From Siphonodentalium dalli (lineage: Eukaryota; Mollusca; Scaphopoda; Gadilida; Siphonodentaliidae), in contig CP136064.1 of the NCBI GenBank assembly GCA_032622095.1, positions 142,925,954-142,989,953 of the forward strand: DNA of 64,000 bases, given 5' to 3'. The translations under genes were made by a program, and so were the position numbers. Position 1 is the stretch's first letter; each line of letters opens with the position of its first letter. Of the stretch, positions 61,130 through 64,000 are shown piece after piece. The notes below the pieces were generated by a model. It had not been told where the DNA came from. It ran no database searches and saw nothing but the letters and a program-made list of their open reading frames with translations.

Positions 61130-61640
61130 GGAGCATAACGGATAATTGTACCAATATTCTGGTTAGGCTCACACTAACAACATTTATAATTGTTTTCACC
61201 ATAAAAACGTTAATACTACCATAATATCAGTCATATGTGCATTTTTGTATTTCGGGAATGACCCTGACAACAGTTACACCTCATATAAGTAAGAATTATA
61301 TGGTATTTTTTTCAGCCAGCTCAACACTAACAACAACTATTCTAATTGTTTTCAACATAAAAGTGCTATTAGGTGTAGTATAGTTTGTTAAAGCTACCAT
61401 AATATCAGTCATATGTGCATTTTTAGTTTGTGTGTGTGTCCATAGCAACCGTCACCCCTTGTAAGTATGAAATAAAGTAATTTGTCAGTCAGGTCAAAAC
61501 TGACAACAAATATGTTCACCATAAACATGCTACACGACATAGTTTAGTTTGTTAGAACACATATAATATCAGTCATATGCATTAATCTGATGCCGGGTAG
61601 TTGCCTAGCAACCGTTGATAAGAAGAGCATGTTGCAAATG
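61130..61640 (-). repeat. Three inverted copies of the terminal subunit
   Basis: CATAATATCAGTCATATG(T/C)GCA-type blocks at 61220, 61390 and 61565 with TCACCATAAA or CAACATAAAA before them, spaced about 170 bp, in reverse complement to the copies at 58590-58905. Confidence 0.75.
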
Positions 61641-61803
61641 TAGCCACATGTGAAAATGAGCAGTAGCGTATAAGAAACATATGTGCCAAGTTTCACGCTT
61701 TTATCGCCCTTTTCACAGTTGGTGTGTTTTCTACAACAAGCACTTGGACTAGCGGAAGAGCAAAATGTGACGAGAGCCCGTTTAGGGGGGTAGGGTTATG
61801 TTT
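61575..61803 (-). repeat. Right terminus of the 7.9 kb element
   Basis: Reverse complement of 53942-54165, with TATGTGCCAAGTTTCA and TAGTTGCCTAGCAACC conserved. It ends TAGGGTTATGTTT. Confidence 0.75.
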
Positions 61804-64000
61804 TTACAAGTATTGACCACTTATCATAGGTCTAGTTGCTAATCCCACATATTATATTGCAGGAGTGATATCTGTGCAGTTTTTAAAACAAATTGCTTGC
61901 GCCTACGTAATGAATAGCCCAATAAATTTGACATAAAATAGGACTGTTTGTCTGAAAAAATCGTAATTTTTTGGGGTCATTATGTTATTTTATATCCATA
62001 TCTCCGAAATTCATTCAAATCCACCCAATATGTTTCGGCTGAAAAATTGTTATATCATCCCATTAGTCCTATGATTGTGAAAAATATAAAAGTTTTTATT
62101 TTTTTATGGAAAAAATTGGTCAACTTCGAAAGCTCAACTCCGATTTTAGGGGACTTTTCGTGACGCATCCGCGATATTATGGCCTAAATAATATTAAAAA
62201 ATCAGCTTTCCCGGATTTACTTCCTTACTTTTCCCCATTCACGCCTAATGTGCCTGGACTACAAGTGGAATCAGACTTAATGATCACAATAACTCTACAT
62301 TTATCTACTTCTTACATTGGAACCTGAGTCATAACATATTATGTTGTTGTGTTAGCTGCATATTAAAAAGTTATGGGATCATTGAGATTAGAGACCAATC
62401 AATACCTGAACATCTATACAAGTGAGGGGTGTATAGACCTGGATATAAAATATTTTAATGCAGAATTATCAGATAACTAAAGGTGAGATATGAGAATGGT
62501 TAGATTGAAAATATTAGAGTCATAACATTGGATCGCATACAGTATATCAATGCTTAATTTTATTCTAAGCTGATTATTGGAAAGAAACAATGTCTGTATA
62601 CAGCAGAAATATTTTAAAATGTAGGGTTAATATTTTCAAAACCATTCAATAAATACCAAAATCTATACAGGTGTCATGATTAACCTGAATGAGATTATAA
62701 AAGTGATCGGGAAGAAAAATATTTGACCAATAAGTCAGTCTCAAGAATACCAGCACCATTATTATTATTATCCTGCAGCCCAAATGCAATTGAGGGAATT
62801 TCAAAATAAGATATTTCCTCTTCAATTGGTGGCTTATAGAAATCTTTACTGAACCTGGCTCAATGTGAAAGAGATAATCTAATATCTGCCTATGGAATGG
62901 ATTAATTTAAATCCCAAAATCCATGTAAGTGAAAAGTGGATCACCATCAACCTGGACACAGAATAGGAGAATGATCAGATGAAAAACATCACAAGACCAT
63001 ACGATGTGTGGAGAGGGTTAATCATTTTCAATGCCATCATATGATAGAACTACGGAATGGGTGGGTTACTTTATTTCTAAGATACAGTGTTTGTAAACAA
63101 CAATGTCTATAAACAGCAATGTCTGTAAAACATCCCTACAAATAAACAATGGACCATTCCAATTTAATCCTTTAGAATAGGTGTCTTATTGAGTGTACAT
63201 TAATGAACCTGTTTCAACAAAGGGGTTATCTTAATATTGCACAGAAAACTAATCATTGCCTGAGAACTATAATGTCGTAAGTCCATTTTGGCGGGAAAAT
63301 GAGATCGTTGGTATCGTTGGAATAGTCTCGGAATTGTCTTTCGAATGATGCCCATGAAACGTGCATTTGCCCCCAGTATACACATTAAATGATGTGAAAT
63401 ATTGTTGTAAGTCCATGTGCGCAATATTTTTTCCGTTCTATAATGTCGTATCTCCTTGGCCAATTGCATCACCCACAATCGTCACGTGGACACACTTTGA
63501 CGAATGGTGGATTCGGAAGTTTGGATGAAAAGGTATCGCGAGGAAATCATATTTTTTAATATTTATCTTACACTTGTTAATTAGTGGTTTGCTATGTTGT
63601 ATTTAGAAATGTTTAGTCGAATAACTGTGTCTGTTTTAACGCATGGTATTAGATATGAAGCATCTTATGTGCAATACTGGAGATACGACAATATTGCAGT
63701 GACGTTAATGCAAGTTCCAGTTCGCTCGTTGTGACGTTATGGAGATACGACATTAAAGCACGTATGGTTGTTGCAAGTCTTCTATACATAATGTATATTT
63801 TCTCAATAGTATACATGGTGTACGTAGGTACTTTTCTAATAAACCCAGTAGAGTGTCCTTGTACCTCAGCACCATACCCACGCACCAATCATGATGTACC
63901 TGAGTAAACCGTGGGTTGTCCCCAGTACATACATTGTACATTTAGTGTTCACAATGCCACGGTATACCACAGTACACCATGCTACATAATAAAACAAACC
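61804..64000. other. No gene recognised
   Basis: Mostly AT-rich. Three weak blocks (ATCTATACAAGTGAGG 62413, ATCTATACAGGTGTCA 62662, ATCCATGTAAGTGAAA 62921) suggest an old ~250 bp tandem repeat. ATGTCGTATCTCC (63442) has reverse complements at 63681 and 63739. Frames of 60-92 codons have no features. Confidence 0.4.

Larger units (their letters stand above)
53942..61803. mobile_element. 7.9 kb element with inverted termini and internal palindrome
   Basis: Left end AAACATAACACTACCCCCTA (53942) and right end, in reverse complement, AAACATAACCCTACCCCCCT. Similarity continues about 220 bp inward (GAAACTTGGCACATA, GTTGCTAGGCAACTA). The interior consists of a 4.3 kb palindrome, two inverted arrays of a terminal subunit and a degenerate repeat core. 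No transposase frame is visible, and I could not define a target duplication. Confidence 0.75.

Overview
This window reads as non-genic, repeat-dominated DNA from an animal nuclear genome, most likely a marine invertebrate. I lean towards a mollusc or other lophotrochozoan because of the style of the 'CCAAGATGGCCGCC' and 'GGGCCATAACTC' interspersed repeats, but that is recollection and not a proof. There is no dense operon-like coding, no rRNA or tRNA gene that I can recognise, and no convincing intact host protein-coding gene. What fills the 64 kb is satellite DNA, foldback-type and MITE-type DNA transposons, one retroposed element, a fragment of a Polinton/Maverick-like viral element, and a broken zinc-finger gene.

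Layout. 1-13128: tandem satellite of 142-143 bp monomers (about 88 copies) with a conserved hairpin in each monomer and a 16-monomer higher-order repeat of about 2.27 kb. It is broken once (7190-7790) by a dispersed ~565 bp unit that reappears just beyond the array (13868-14690). 14932-18376: foldback element with 183 bp terminal inverted repeats around a two-armed minisatellite. 19181-22476: second inverted-repeat element with C/G-tract tandem units. 22793-25618: three-level nest, a hAT-like element (8 bp target duplication) holding a retroposon (13 bp target duplication, TAAA-type tail) that holds a CACTA-like MITE; the retroposon's reading frame is cut in two by the MITE. 26545-28880: three copies of a TTA-flanked MITE, two of them head to head, abutting a 1.14 kb element with 107 bp terminal inverted repeats. 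29253-31112: minus-strand gene cluster of a Polinton/adintovirus-like element (FtsK/HerA-type packaging ATPase fused to an N-terminal C2H2 finger, a finger protein, an acidic protein), partly degraded and bracketed by two copies of a MITE ending in AATAAAGAGCGTT.

32-36 kb: short CCAACGTTGG repeats, a 52 bp hairpin MITE and otherwise plain AT-rich sequence. 36012-38023: foldback element with dimeric ~321 bp tandem units; a relative with the same terminal motif lies at 49855-50697. 40882-42588: eleven copies of a ~162 bp tandem repeat. 43-47.3 kb: composite of 366 bp direct repeats, a palindrome and an inverted-repeat pair enclosing a frameshifted C2H2 zinc-finger pseudogene. 53942-61803: a 7.9 kb element with inverted termini containing a 4.3 kb palindrome with ~1.7 kb arms. 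The last 2.2 kb is unremarkable.

The unifying theme is that at least four sequence-unrelated elements share one architecture: inverted termini, an interior made of tandem repeats, a switch of repeat orientation inside, and arms of very unequal length. I regard this, together with the triple nest and the broken viral cluster, as the most interesting content of the window.
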